This document shows, piece by piece, positions 7,984 to 16,306 of a DNA stretch of 17,755 nt. The DNA is from Anaeroglomus sp964550565. Lineage in GTDB: Bacteria > Planctomycetota > Phycisphaerae > Sedimentisphaerales > Anaerohalosphaeraceae. Below the pieces are notes generated by a model. That model did not search any database. It was not told where the DNA came from and saw nothing but the letters and a program-made list of their open reading frames with translations. The position numbers and the translations under genes are program-made. The stretch is from positions 1-17,755 of the forward strand of contig CAZKAI010000089.1 of assembly GCA_964550565.1 (NCBI GenBank), written 5' to 3'. Every line of letters starts with the position of its first letter. Within the stretch, counting starts at the first letter, position 1.

Positions 7984-8014
7984 GATGGCGTTCATCAAGA
8001 CGATGGACGCCATC
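7984..8014 (+). promoter_or_regulatory. 13-base-pair hairpin, alternative to the following terminator
   Basis: GATGGCGTTCATC - AAGAC - GATGGACGCCATC: 13 pairs, one of them G-U, with a 5-base loop. It begins 45 bases after the propeller stop codon. Its right arm (ACGCCAT, 8007-8013) is also the left arm of the T-tailed hairpin that follows, so the two structures exclude each other. Confidence 0.6.
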
Positions 8015-8031
8015 TATTCTATGGCGTTTTT
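8007..8031 (+). terminator. Candidate intrinsic terminator after the propeller gene
   Basis: ACGCCAT - CTATTCT - ATGGCGT followed by a run of five Ts (8027-8031, the first being part of the stem). The stem is short, 7 pairs. It could end the propeller transcript, or attenuate readthrough into the isomerase-like gene, which starts 72 bases later. Confidence 0.5.
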
Positions 8032-8102
8032 AGAGTAACCCTGAATTATTGGGGTTTTATCAGTTATTTTCTGAAATTTACATAAGTGAAAGGACTGAAT
8101 GT

Positions 8103-9662
8103 ATGAAGCAGGCTGGACTGTGCAGTATGTCAGGATGCGGGATGACGCGGAGGCTGTTTCTGGGTAGTTGTGCGGCCTGTGCGGCAGCGGGGTCTTTGTC
8201 GATGCTGCCGGGCACGGTCCATGCGGAAGAACCGGGCAACAAGACGCGAATCCGGATAATCTATTCCCTGCATGGGGCCCAGCAAACCGGGCCGGACTGG
8301 CCGAACAAGGGATTTGATTTCCAGCCGGTTATGAATACGGTTCAGGACGAATTAATAAAGCGCTGCCCGGGTTTTGAATTTGTCAATTCGCTGGCCAATG
8401 GGCCGGAACAGGCCAAGGCAATCGTAGAACAGGACAAGGCCAAACCGGTTGACGGGTACCTGGTGTATCAGATGAACTGCTGGAACCAGGTGGTACAGAC
8501 TGTGGCGGCGACGGGCAAGCCGGTGCTGTATGCTGATTTTCAGTATGGCGGCAGCGGCGGATTTCTGGTTTATACGGCGGGATTTATTCGCAGACAGGCG
8601 CCCAATGTGGGATTTATTGCCTCATCGCGTATCGATGATCTGGCCGAGGCGGTCAAGTGTTTCTCGCAGGCCAAGGAGCAGCCGGCGGCCTACGATTTTG
8701 CCGAGGCGATTCGCCGCGTTCGCACCTCGCGCACCTCTGCGGCGGGCGACCTGAAATGCACACCGGATACGCTGAAAACGCTTTCGGCGACAGACTGTAT
8801 CAGCCGGATGAAAGCGGCTAAAATTCTGGCGGTTCAGGGGCAGAATGCGGGGGGTGCAGAGCCGGTAATGGGGATTCCGCTGGAGTACGTCTCATTTGCG
8901 GAGGTCAATGAGGCCTGGGAGAAAGCGGATAAGGACCAGGCTCGGGAAGTCGCCCGGCAGTGGCGGAAAAATGCCGCGGCTGTCATTGATGTATCCGACG
9001 AGACGCTGGATACGTCGGCAGCGATGTATCTGGGGATGAAGGCGGTCTTGAAGAAGCATGAGGCCAACGCCATCACAGTCAATTGCCTGGGAGGATTTTA
9101 TGGCGGCCATATTCACGCCTATCCATGCCTTGGTTTCCACGAATTAGCCAACGAGGGGCTGGTCGGGGCGTGCGAGTGTGATATCCGGTCCACGGCGTCG
9201 ATGCTCCTGCTGACCTCTTTGACGCAAGGCAGGCCGGGATATATTTCCGACCCCGTGATTGATACGTCCAAACGACAGATTATTTATGCCCACTGCGTGG
9301 CTTCGAATAAGGCATTCGGTCCGCAGGGACAGACGAATCCATTCACGATTATGACGCATTCGGAGGACCGCCAGGGAGCATCGGTACGTTCGATCCTGCC
9401 GGAAGGATATATGACCACGACGATACAGATTGAGCCGGCTCGCAAGGAAATCCTGTTTCATCAGGGCAAGGCTGTCGGCAATGATCCCGATGACCGGGCC
9501 TGTCGGACCAAACTGGCAGTCGAACCAGTGGGGGACATTGAAAAACTCTTTACCCAATGGGATGCGTGGGGGTGGCATCGCGTAACCTGTTACGGCGACC
9601 TGAAGGTCTCCGTTTATGCGCTGGCCGATGCGATGGGCTGGAAAATGGTTGAAGAGGCGTAA
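8103..9662 (+). CDS. Tat-exported protein with L-fucose/L-arabinose isomerase-like fold
   Basis: 519 residues. The N-terminus carries a twin-arginine signal (MTRRLFLGS, residues 14-22) and a hydrophobic stretch to about residue 36, with cleavage near VHAEE (39-43), so the protein should fold in the cytoplasm and be exported. The body resembles L-fucose/L-arabinose isomerases. The N-terminal domain has RIRIIYSLHG and VDGYLVYQMNCWNQ. The C-terminal domain includes CLGGFYGGHIHAYPCLGFHELANEGLVGACECD, with candidate metal ligands E358/D360, then H397 (IIYAHCVASN) and H492 (WGWHRVTCYGDL). Isomerase activity outside the cytoplasm would be unusual; sugar binding or a changed reaction is possible. ATG 8103 was chosen for its AAAGGA 8 bases upstream. 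It is followed by a strong terminator. Confidence 0.8.
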   Translation: MKQAGLCSMSGCGMTRRLFLGSCAACAAAGSLSMLPGTVHAEEPGNKTRIRIIYSLHGAQQTGPDWPNKGFDFQPVMNTVQDELIKRCPGFEFVNSLANGPEQAKAIVEQDKAKPVDGYLVYQMNCWNQVVQTVAATGKPVLYADFQYGGSGGFLVYTAGFIRRQAPNVGFIASSRIDDLAEAVKCFSQAKEQPAAYDFAEAIRRVRTSRTSAAGDLKCTPDTLKTLSATDCISRMKAAKILAVQGQNAGGAEPVMGIPLEYVSFAEVNEAWEKADKDQAREVARQWRKNAAAVIDVSDETLDTSAAMYLGMKAVLKKHEANAITVNCLGGFYGGHIHAYPCLGFHELANEGLVGACECDIRSTASMLLLTSLTQGRPGYISDPVIDTSKRQIIYAHCVASNKAFGPQGQTNPFTIMTHSEDRQGASVRSILPEGYMTTTIQIEPARKEILFHQGKAVGNDPDDRACRTKLAVEPVGDIEKLFTQWDAWGWHRVTCYGDLKVSVYALADAMGWKMVEEA

Positions 9663-9710
9663 GACTATCTTTATCTACTGGTTTGATTAAGAATGCTTGA
9701 ATTTCAATAC

Positions 9711-9753
9711 AACGCCGTCCATGAGACTCTTCCCATGGACGGCGTTTGCTTTT
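9711..9753 (+). terminator. Intrinsic terminator after the isomerase-like gene
   Basis: AACGCCGTCCATG (9711-9723) pairs perfectly with CATGGACGGCGTT (9734-9746): 13 pairs, 10-base loop, then TGCTTTT. It lies 49 bases after the stop codon. It also sits 21 bases beyond the stop of the convergent 1450-residue gene, so the stem could limit transcription from both sides, although the T tail is only on the plus-strand side. Confidence 0.85.
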
Positions 9754-9766
9754 GATTCATTTTTAT

Positions 9767-12700
9767 TTAGTTCAATTGAAAATCCACAATTTCAATCGCT
9801 CGGCGGTTCGCGGGGGCGGGTATTGCGGTCGGGGCGGATTGCATTGCAGGCTGCATCAAGGGAATGGTTTGCGTATCCATCAGCCAGAATTCAATCCATT
9901 TCACAAAATCATTCATATCGACTGAAGCCGGGCTGGTACGGTCTAACTTCAGACTGTTGCATTGCATCCCGTAGAATCGTGCCATCAGAGCAAAATCAGC
10001 GGCATTGACCTGTCTGTCTGTATTGAAATCGCCGGCCAGATTGTCCCGCGGTACATATCGGGCAAAGACCTGATAGTCCAACGTCAGCGGCAGGGTTATT
10101 TCCGTTTGTCCCTGCTGAGCATAAGGAATCAACTGGCCATACTGATCCACCCAGTCACGGAATATCCAGGAGCCATAGACCGGCTGGGCAGAGAGTGTCA
10201 CGGCATCGGTCGGCGATTTCCGATAGATGCGAAGGAACTGTCCACGTCCATTCTGACGGCCGTTTTCATCCAGACGATTGACGCCGATATACGGCTGGAA
10301 GCGGCTGGTACTGCTGAACCACTGTCCGTTGAGTTCTTTGGCTTCCAGTATGCCGACCTGGATTTCGGCGAGATTCGTATTTTTGCGGACAAAGTCATAG
10401 GTCAGCTCCAGACGCAGGCTGCGAATGACAATATTATCGCGGGAGACAACGCCCTGTGCGGTACGAATCGTATTGACAGAGCTTTTGGAGATTTTGAGGT
10501 CGGCCCATGCAGACGGCAGCGAATAGAGCATCATATCCGAGGCGGCATCCCCTTCCAGCAGGGACCGCAGCAGGGATTCGCTGGCGGCGCTGGGACGGAT
10601 GGCCTCGAGGGTCTGGTCGGCCAGGTTATATCGTCCGCCCCACTCGATGGGACGGGAGTCTCCGCCCTGACTGTACCGGAACAGATAAATCGTACCGTTG
10701 GATTTGAGTTTCGATTCTCCGGGGTGCTCGATTCGCAGATCGACATAGGCGGTATCGCCCAGAGGATTGCCGTTGGGGTCGGCGGTGACGGCATAGACCG
10801 ACAAATCCGAAATGCGGAGGTTTTCTTCATAAATAGCGTTAAACAGGCCCAAATCCATAGGATTGAGCACCAGCGGTCGGCCGGCGTTGATTTTTTCAAG
10901 CTCTTCGGGCAGCAGATTGAAGCGTGCCTTGACCGTGTATTCAGGGCGGGCGTTGCGATTGTATTGGTCGAATATTTCTTCGGCAATACCCGACAGGATA
11001 TCCTCATAAATGGCCTTCAGGGAAGTGAACTGGTCCGGCTGAAGTACATAACCGTTTTGCGTATTGACCGTTGCGATATCCTTAAATTTGCTGAACATGG
11101 GGGTTAGATCAAGGGGATTGGTATAGGGCTTGAGCAGACGATATTCGTAGCCTTTGGCCAGATAATAGTGGTACTTGATGAGGCGATCATTGGCGCGATT
11201 TTCCATGGCGGTCAGATATTCAAGGGCTTCATTACTTAACGCCGCCTCGACGGAGGCCTTTTCCCGCATAAAGCAGTTGATGGACTGGATATTGGTTGAA
11301 ATCTGATTGGGGATGGTGCTGATATCCTGAACGGCGATGGCGATTTTCCGTGTCAATGCGGCCTTTTTGTCCAGAAGGGCTTTGATTTCATCGGACAAGG
11401 CCTGGAATTCTTCATCTTCGGCAGCCAGGCGGGCCAGTTCCGCATCGATTTTGTCTTTGGGCGCCTCACGGGATGAAATAATATCGGAAATCTGTGAAAA
11501 TGCGGAGGTTACGGCACCACCGGACTCAGACAGCTTGGACAGGAACGATTCGTTGACTTGTTCATCGTCAGCCAGTTCCATATCCATGCCGTCGATTTCA
11601 GCTTTTTGTGCCTGGGCACAATTCTTGAGCCCGGACGAAACAAGCGTTGAGGTAACATCCACCGCACCGGTCACTGTTGCCCAGGGATCGTCGGGGTCGA
11701 AATTGGCCGCCAGGGTCATTCCGCTGCCGATGGCGCCCAGAGCGGGTTGATAGACCGGGATCATGCTGCAGATGGAGCCGGCTATCTTGAGGCCGGTCTT
11801 CCACCACGGCTCGCGGAGATTGTTTTGGGCCTGAATTCTTAATGCGTTTTCGCGCTCTTTCAATTTACCCTGAACCATTTCAATGGATTGCTTGAGAAAG
11901 ACCGCTTCGGTCTCGAGGTCCGGCATTGAGCTGACCGCCTCATCATACCGCTGTTTCAGGGTAACTATTTCTTCCTTCATGGCGTCAATCGTTTCGGACA
12001 AAGCCCCGACCCGCTGCTGGGCGCCGGAGGCTTCTTCCTTGAGCCAGTAAGACAGATACAGCATGTTGACGGCCCGGTCGATCTCATTATCAAAAATGGT
12101 CCGGTTGACTTCAAAGCTGAGCATGGGCGCCCAGCCGGCGGGATTGCCGTAGTAATCCAGGCCGTTTTCGATACGGTTCTGCATGGAGCGAAGGTCGCCA
12201 TATATGGTCTCGACTCTGCATTTGCGTACAAAGGGCAGCGCATCCCATTCAGGTCTTTGTTTAAACAGGTTGATTAACTGGATGTATTTATCGATTTTCT
12301 GTTTGCAGACGTCGATCTGGTTGGCCAGGTAGAACTGCCGGATAATATTGAGATTCTGATTGAAGTTTTCCGGCGAAAACTGTTCCATGCCGGAGGGGAT
12401 TTCTTCATAGGTTCCGGGCTGGCCATCGGGAATGCCGCTGTCGTCGGGGGCGTAAGCTGCTGCACCGTTTAGAGCTGTTCCCCAGTATCCCAGATTAGTC
12501 TCACACCGTCCGGAACCCATCCAGGCGCCGTACAAATCATAGATCAACTCAACATAATAAAGAGGTGTTCCTCGCTGGCCGCCGGCATAGGTTAATGCTC
12601 GCTGACCTTTGATGCCGGAATTAATGGAATAAAGGCTAACCACAGATGAAGTGCTTTTCAGTTGGCCAGCATTGCCGCCTGCTCCTGGAAGTCCTCCCGG

Positions 12701-14119
12701 AACTGCATTCTCGCCGTGGGGCAATGTGGTTGAGCCATCCCATCGACTGAAAGAATCCCAATCGAAATCCCATCCATCAGAATGATCACGATAAATGATG
12801 TGGGTGATTTTATAGTAATCATCCGCATAGAGAGGAGTCCAAAACTGATCTAATCCCAACCATGTTTCACAACAGACTTGAAAACTGTTTTTATACGGCA
12901 CAGCCGGACCATTGGCACCGTTTCTGCCCTGGCCTGCGGGCTGGCCGGTGCCGCCGTCCAGAATGAACCGTTTGGGAGTGATTCCGGAAGAGGGTTGAGC
13001 CGAATGGAATTCCATCACATCAATCGTGATATTACCCGCATTCAAACCAGCAACTCCATTGACACCCTGTGTGGCCCCTGAAGGCAGCGCCGGTCGGTTA
13101 GTTAGGATAACCGGCGTGGTGACGATACAAGCCGGAGTCGTGGGATCTTCATCTTCAAAATAAAGCTCCACGGCTTTGATGGTCACATTGGCAGCAGGAA
13201 TCCACAAGCGGGTTTTGATGACCAATACATCGGCGATAATCTCCAGTTTTTTGATATCCGCATTAAGGATATTTCCGCCGGAGTCCGTTGTGGCACACAA
13301 TTGGAGATAGAGCTTGTTGTCATCATTGTAGCGGCTGATTTCGATGTGATCCCCTTCAATCAGGATGCTGCGAGGTTTGGTATTGGGTTTGTAATTAAAG
13401 GTTTCGGCCACTGCACTGGGAATATCATTATTGGTCCGAATTGAGGACTGGCCGGAGATCATTTTGGTATGCTGGCCTGTCTTGAAAATCGTGGCTTCAT
13501 CGACAAACTGCTGCATGGGACTGATGCGGACCAGTTGGCCTGCCTTTACGGAATCATCCGGAGTGCGGCCATCAAGAATGATTAAAAAATCATCGCGGTC
13601 TTCAGCGGCAGGCAGGTAGCTGAGTACATAATAGCCCGGCTCCATGGCAGGCGTCAGCGAGAAAGCTCCCTGCGGTGCCGGTTGAACTTCGGCAGTCAGG
13701 ATGGCATTGGTAACGGCCTGTCCGTTCGAATCCGGCAGGCAAATCATCATTTGCAGCGTCTGCCCCTGCCAGGCGAGCTGATTGGGGATTTCCCCCAGCG
13801 GCAGATGGGTTAAGGCGGTATAGCTGACAGCGACAGGCTGCTGAGCACCGCTTGCATCCACGATCTGCAGCGACGCGGGTTCGGCCCAATCCGACAGGTT
13901 TCTGAATTCAATGGTGTGCATTCCCGGCGGCAGCGTAACAGGGACATTGGTATCATACCATGTCCCCGGATCCGACAGGATGTGCCACTGGGCACCCTGC
14001 TGGACCGCAAGTTCAGGAGAAATGGTAATCGTGACTTCGGCATAACAGGGTATCATGCCTGCAAGACACAACATTCCTGCGAAAGTCAAGAAGGCAAAAG
14101 GTGAGATAGACGATTTCAT
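9767..14119 (-). CDS. Giant secreted protein with Gly-rich solenoid-like region, long helical/coiled-coil core and dockerin-like C-terminus
   Basis: 1450 residues, function unrecognised. It has a signal peptide (1-27), then a beta domain (30-100) of the type GAQWHILSDPGTWYDT...LPPGMHTIEF seen in Planctomycetota secreted proteins. Residues 200-340 look like a beta-solenoid (ADVLVIKTRLWIPAANVTIKAVELYF). Gly-rich loops follow (GGTGQPAGQGRNGANGP at 389-405, GGLPGAGGNAG at 475-485). About 580-770 is helical with heptad-like charged segments (ETIDAMKEEIVTLKQRYDEA). A hydrophobic hairpin spans 774-805 (GLKIAGSICSMIPVY, PALGAIGSGMTLA), then further long helices to about 1000 (DEIKALLDKKAALTRKIA). Beta-rich parts run 1060-1355. 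GDFNTDRQVNAADF (1363-1376) and a degenerate SVDMNDFVKW (1399-1408) form a dockerin-like pair, followed by about 35 Pro-rich residues. The ATG has GAGGAG 6 bases upstream. A pore-forming-like core is an inference from architecture only. Confidence 0.85.
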   Translation of the reverse strand: MKSSISPFAFLTFAGMLCLAGMIPCYAEVTITISPELAVQQGAQWHILSDPGTWYDTNVPVTLPPGMHTIEFRNLSDWAEPASLQIVDASGAQQPVAVSYTALTHLPLGEIPNQLAWQGQTLQMMICLPDSNGQAVTNAILTAEVQPAPQGAFSLTPAMEPGYYVLSYLPAAEDRDDFLIILDGRTPDDSVKAGQLVRISPMQQFVDEATIFKTGQHTKMISGQSSIRTNNDIPSAVAETFNYKPNTKPRSILIEGDHIEISRYNDDNKLYLQLCATTDSGGNILNADIKKLEIIADVLVIKTRLWIPAANVTIKAVELYFEDEDPTTPACIVTTPVILTNRPALPSGATQGVNGVAGLNAGNITIDVMEFHSAQPSSGITPKRFILDGGTGQPAGQGRNGANGPAVPYKNSFQVCCETWLGLDQFWTPLYADDYYKITHIIYRDHSDGWDFDWDSFSRWDGSTTLPHGENAVPGGLPGAGGNAGQLKSTSSVVSLYSINSGIKGQRALTYAGGQRGTPLYYVELIYDLYGAWMGSGRCETNLGYWGTALNGAAAYAPDDSGIPDGQPGTYEEIPSGMEQFSPENFNQNLNIIRQFYLANQIDVCKQKIDKYIQLINLFKQRPEWDALPFVRKCRVETIYGDLRSMQNRIENGLDYYGNPAGWAPMLSFEVNRTIFDNEIDRAVNMLYLSYWLKEEASGAQQRVGALSETIDAMKEEIVTLKQRYDEAVSSMPDLETEAVFLKQSIEMVQGKLKERENALRIQAQNNLREPWWKTGLKIAGSICSMIPVYQPALGAIGSGMTLAANFDPDDPWATVTGAVDVTSTLVSSGLKNCAQAQKAEIDGMDMELADDEQVNESFLSKLSESGGAVTSAFSQISDIISSREAPKDKIDAELARLAAEDEEFQALSDEIKALLDKKAALTRKIAIAVQDISTIPNQISTNIQSINCFMREKASVEAALSNEALEYLTAMENRANDRLIKYHYYLAKGYEYRLLKPYTNPLDLTPMFSKFKDIATVNTQNGYVLQPDQFTSLKAIYEDILSGIAEEIFDQYNRNARPEYTVKARFNLLPEELEKINAGRPLVLNPMDLGLFNAIYEENLRISDLSVYAVTADPNGNPLGDTAYVDLRIEHPGESKLKSNGTIYLFRYSQGGDSRPIEWGGRYNLADQTLEAIRPSAASESLLRSLLEGDAASDMMLYSLPSAWADLKISKSSVNTIRTAQGVVSRDNIVIRSLRLELTYDFVRKNTNLAEIQVGILEAKELNGQWFSSTSRFQPYIGVNRLDENGRQNGRGQFLRIYRKSPTDAVTLSAQPVYGSWIFRDWVDQYGQLIPYAQQGQTEITLPLTLDYQVFARYVPRDNLAGDFNTDRQVNAADFALMARFYGMQCNSLKLDRTSPASVDMNDFVKWIEFWLMDTQTIPLMQPAMQSAPTAIPAPANRRAIEIVDFQLN

Positions 14120-14190
14120 GGTTTTCTCCTCTCAAAAAAAGTAATCATACAGAAATCATTCTGTTGATTATTCCTCAAAGGTGGCATTTC

Positions 14191-14219
14191 ATTGTATGCA
14201 AAACGAAGCAGCAAAACAA
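14191..14219 (-). promoter_or_regulatory. Candidate sigma70-type promoter for the 1450-residue protein
   Basis: Read on the minus strand, TTGTTT (14214-14219) and TACAAT (14191-14196) are separated by exactly 17 bases. The -10 lies about 70 bases upstream of the ATG at 14119. The spacer between this gene and the upstream methyltransferase (14120-14394) is AT-rich and has no other gene, so an independent promoter is expected there. Confidence 0.45.
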
Positions 14220-14394
14220 TCGTAATTCCGCATAAACTGATTGGAATCAGCAAAATACGGGAAAATACCGATATTGACATTACTTTTTTTCCGCTTACAG
14301 AGAGAGGATTACTATGGATACAGATTGTGTATTGAATGGGTGCAGTATTCTTTTACTGGTTTATATACGGAGATTCAGGACATTCAGGCTGCAT

Positions 14395-15165
14395 CTACCT
14401 TGAATGAGCGGCGCCGCAACAGACTCCCCAGGTTTGGGGTGAAGGTAAAGAGCGGGTCAGCCATTCCTCGGCGAAGAGGTACTGAAGGCCGGCGTTCTGA
14501 AGATACTGCCGCACCTCGGGCAGGAAGAGGTATCGCATCCGATGCTGCTCGCGAATCTTATCGATTTTGCCGGTGGAATGTTCACGGATGGACAGGTCGT
14601 AATTGACATCGACGATGTTGTCGTTGATGTGGATTTCAGGTCGGGCAAGCCGCTGGACTTCAATGACTTCATCGGCGAGGTGCTTGGTCCGGATTTCGGG
14701 CTGCTGAGCCAGGACGGCCGGGCCATACCAGAAATCAAACAGGAAAAGTCCGCCGGGTTTGAGGTGGCGGGAGACGGTTTGGAAGCCCAGTGTCAGGTCC
14801 TCGTTGGCCGTCAGGTAGCTGAAGACATGAAACAGGGAGATGACGACATCGAACTGCTTGTTCAGGTTGAGATGCTGGATATCGCCCTGCTGGAATACCG
14901 GACATTGTGAATTGTTCTTTTGCTGATTTTTGCGGTCTTTGGCCAATGCAATCATGGATTCGCTGAAATCGACTCCGACGACATCATAGCCTTTTTCGGC
15001 CAGGAGGCAGGCATGTCGGCCTGTGCCGCAGCCGAGGTCGAGGATGGTTTTGGCGGCCGGCTGATGGTGGTTTATTTTATCCACTATGTATGCAATCTCG
15101 GCCGGATAATCTTTATCCTGATAAAGCAAGTCGTAATAGCGGGCATAATGCTGAAAAACGGCCAT
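14395..15165 (-). CDS. Class I SAM-dependent methyltransferase, probably for an aminosugar
   Basis: 256 residues, cytoplasmic. Motif I is TILDLGCGTGRHACLLAEKG (about 40-59), followed by GVDFSESMIALAK with the acidic residue that holds the SAM ribose, QQGDIQHLNL (motif II region) and the post-motif LKPGGLFLFDF. The N-terminal FQHYARYYDLLYQDKDYPAE and overall length resemble small-molecule methyltransferases near NDP-sugar aminotransferases, such as the DesVI/TylM1 type that N-methylates amino-deoxyhexoses. The substrate is inferred from position: it starts 12 bases after the aminotransferase stop and is the last gene of the cassette. An O-methyl target is the main alternative. Confidence 0.82.
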   Translation of the reverse strand: MAVFQHYARYYDLLYQDKDYPAEIAYIVDKINHHQPAAKTILDLGCGTGRHACLLAEKGYDVVGVDFSESMIALAKDRKNQQKNNSQCPVFQQGDIQHLNLNKQFDVVISLFHVFSYLTANEDLTLGFQTVSRHLKPGGLFLFDFWYGPAVLAQQPEIRTKHLADEVIEVQRLARPEIHINDNIVDVNYDLSIREHSTGKIDKIREQHRMRYLFLPEVRQYLQNAGLQYLFAEEWLTRSLPSPQTWGVCCGAAHSR

Positions 15166-15177
15166 TGATAATCCGGT

Positions 15178-16293
15178 TTAAGATTTTAATACTTCTTTTA
15201 GGCAGTCGGCGACATAGACGATCTGTTCTTCGGTTAATCCGAGGCCCGAGGGCAGATAGAAACCCTGTTCGGCGATGCGTTCGGCAACGGGGCAGGAAAG
15301 GCCTGAAAACAAACCCATTTTTTGAAAAACCGGCTGTTGGTGCATGGGATAGAAGAACGGGCGGGTGCCGATTTGATGCTGGGCTAATCGGTCCATGATG
15401 GTTTTTGCGGAGCCTATTTTTTCATCCACGACCAGACCGAAGACCCAATAGATATTGTCGGCATGGTCTGCCTTTTCGAGGGGCAACTGGATGCCTTCGA
15501 CGCCTGTTAATAATTCCGTATAAATGCGACCCATTTTACGTTTTCGCTGAATGAAGCTGTTCCACTGTTCCAACTGGGCCAGGCCAAGTGCGGCCTGGAG
15601 GTTGGTCATGCGGTAATTCCAGCCGAGTTCTTCGTGGATGAAACGCCGCTGGGGCTGAAAGCACAGGTTGCGGAGGCTGCGGCAGCGCTCGGCAAGGGCT
15701 TCATCGTCGGTAAGAAGCATGCCGCCTTCGCCGGTGGTGATGAGCTTGTTGGGGTAAAAGCTGAAGATGCTCAGGTCGCCGAAGGTGCCGCAGGGTTTGC
15801 CCCGGTAAGTCTGGCCGTGGGCTTCGGCGGCGTCTTCAATGATTTTGAGATTGTACCTGCGGGCCAGCTCGATGACCGGGTCCATATCGACGGGCAGGCC
15901 GTAGATGTGGACGGGCATGATGGCGCGGGTTTGGGTGGTGATTTTTTCTGCGAGTTGGGCGACGTCCATGTTCCATGTGACAGGGTCGGCATCGACGACG
16001 ACGGGGATGGCCCCTTCTTTGACGACGGCAGAGGCACAGGAAATGATGGTGAATGTCGGCAGGATGACCTCGTCGCCGGGGCCGAGATTCAAGGCTCTGA
16101 CAGCGATTTCGAGGGCAGCGGTGCCATTGCTGATGGCGATGCCGAAGCGGCGGCCGATCCGGGCAGCAAACTTCTGCTCAAATTCCCTGATGGCCGGGCC
16201 TTCGGAGGAAATCCAGCCGGTGCGGATGCAGTCTGCGAGATATTGTTCTTCGTTGCCGGTCAGTGATGGTGTGTTTACGGGTATTGGATTCAT
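15178..16293 (-). CDS. DegT/DnrJ/EryC1/StrS aminotransferase, GDP-perosamine-synthase-like
   Basis: 371-residue PLP-dependent sugar aminotransferase, full length. The PLP lysine is K183 in FSFYPNKLITTGEGGML, the cofactor-ring Asp is D154 in IIEDAAEAHGQ, and SNGTAALEIAV (55-65) forms the phosphate-binding region. HIYGLPVDMDPV, RSLRNLCFQPQRRF, HEELGWNYRMTNLQAALGLAQLE and GTRPFFYPMHQQPVF closely resemble GDP-4-keto-6-deoxymannose 4-aminotransferases (perosamine synthase, RfbE/Per). The likely product is therefore a GDP-4-amino-4,6-dideoxyhexose. A related UDP- or dTDP-4-keto sugar aminotransferase is the alternative. The genes making the 4-keto substrate are not in this window. It lies 13 bases after the glycosyltransferase stop; the ribosome site is weak, which suggests translational coupling. 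Confidence 0.93.
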   Translation of the reverse strand: MNPIPVNTPSLTGNEEQYLADCIRTGWISSEGPAIREFEQKFAARIGRRFGIAISNGTAALEIAVRALNLGPGDEVILPTFTIISCASAVVKEGAIPVVVDADPVTWNMDVAQLAEKITTQTRAIMPVHIYGLPVDMDPVIELARRYNLKIIEDAAEAHGQTYRGKPCGTFGDLSIFSFYPNKLITTGEGGMLLTDDEALAERCRSLRNLCFQPQRRFIHEELGWNYRMTNLQAALGLAQLEQWNSFIQRKRKMGRIYTELLTGVEGIQLPLEKADHADNIYWVFGLVVDEKIGSAKTIMDRLAQHQIGTRPFFYPMHQQPVFQKMGLFSGLSCPVAERIAEQGFYLPSGLGLTEEQIVYVADCLKEVLKS

Positions 16294-16306
16294 AAGATTT
16301 GCTGTC

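Noticed and set aside
8049..8102. TTG start adding 18 codons to the isomerase-like protein
   Set aside because: It would bury the Tat signal further inside and lies close to the terminator hairpin; ATG 8103 has AAAGGA 8 bases upstream.
8154..8174. LGSC lipobox in the isomerase-like signal region
   Set aside because: The Cys falls at the start, not the end, of the hydrophobic stretch, so a Tat signal with later cleavage near VHAEE fits better than a lipoprotein signal.
9962..11107. 381-codon plus-strand open frame inside the 1450-residue gene
   Set aside because: Antisense to a continuous, well-started minus-strand gene; no recognisable domain and no convincing ribosome site.
14274..14279. 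Perfect TTGACA on the plus strand
   Set aside because: No -10-like hexamer lies 16-18 bases downstream and no plus-strand gene follows.
14241..14606. 121-codon plus-strand frame
   Set aside because: Its second half is antisense to the methyltransferase C-terminus, and the product shows no motif.
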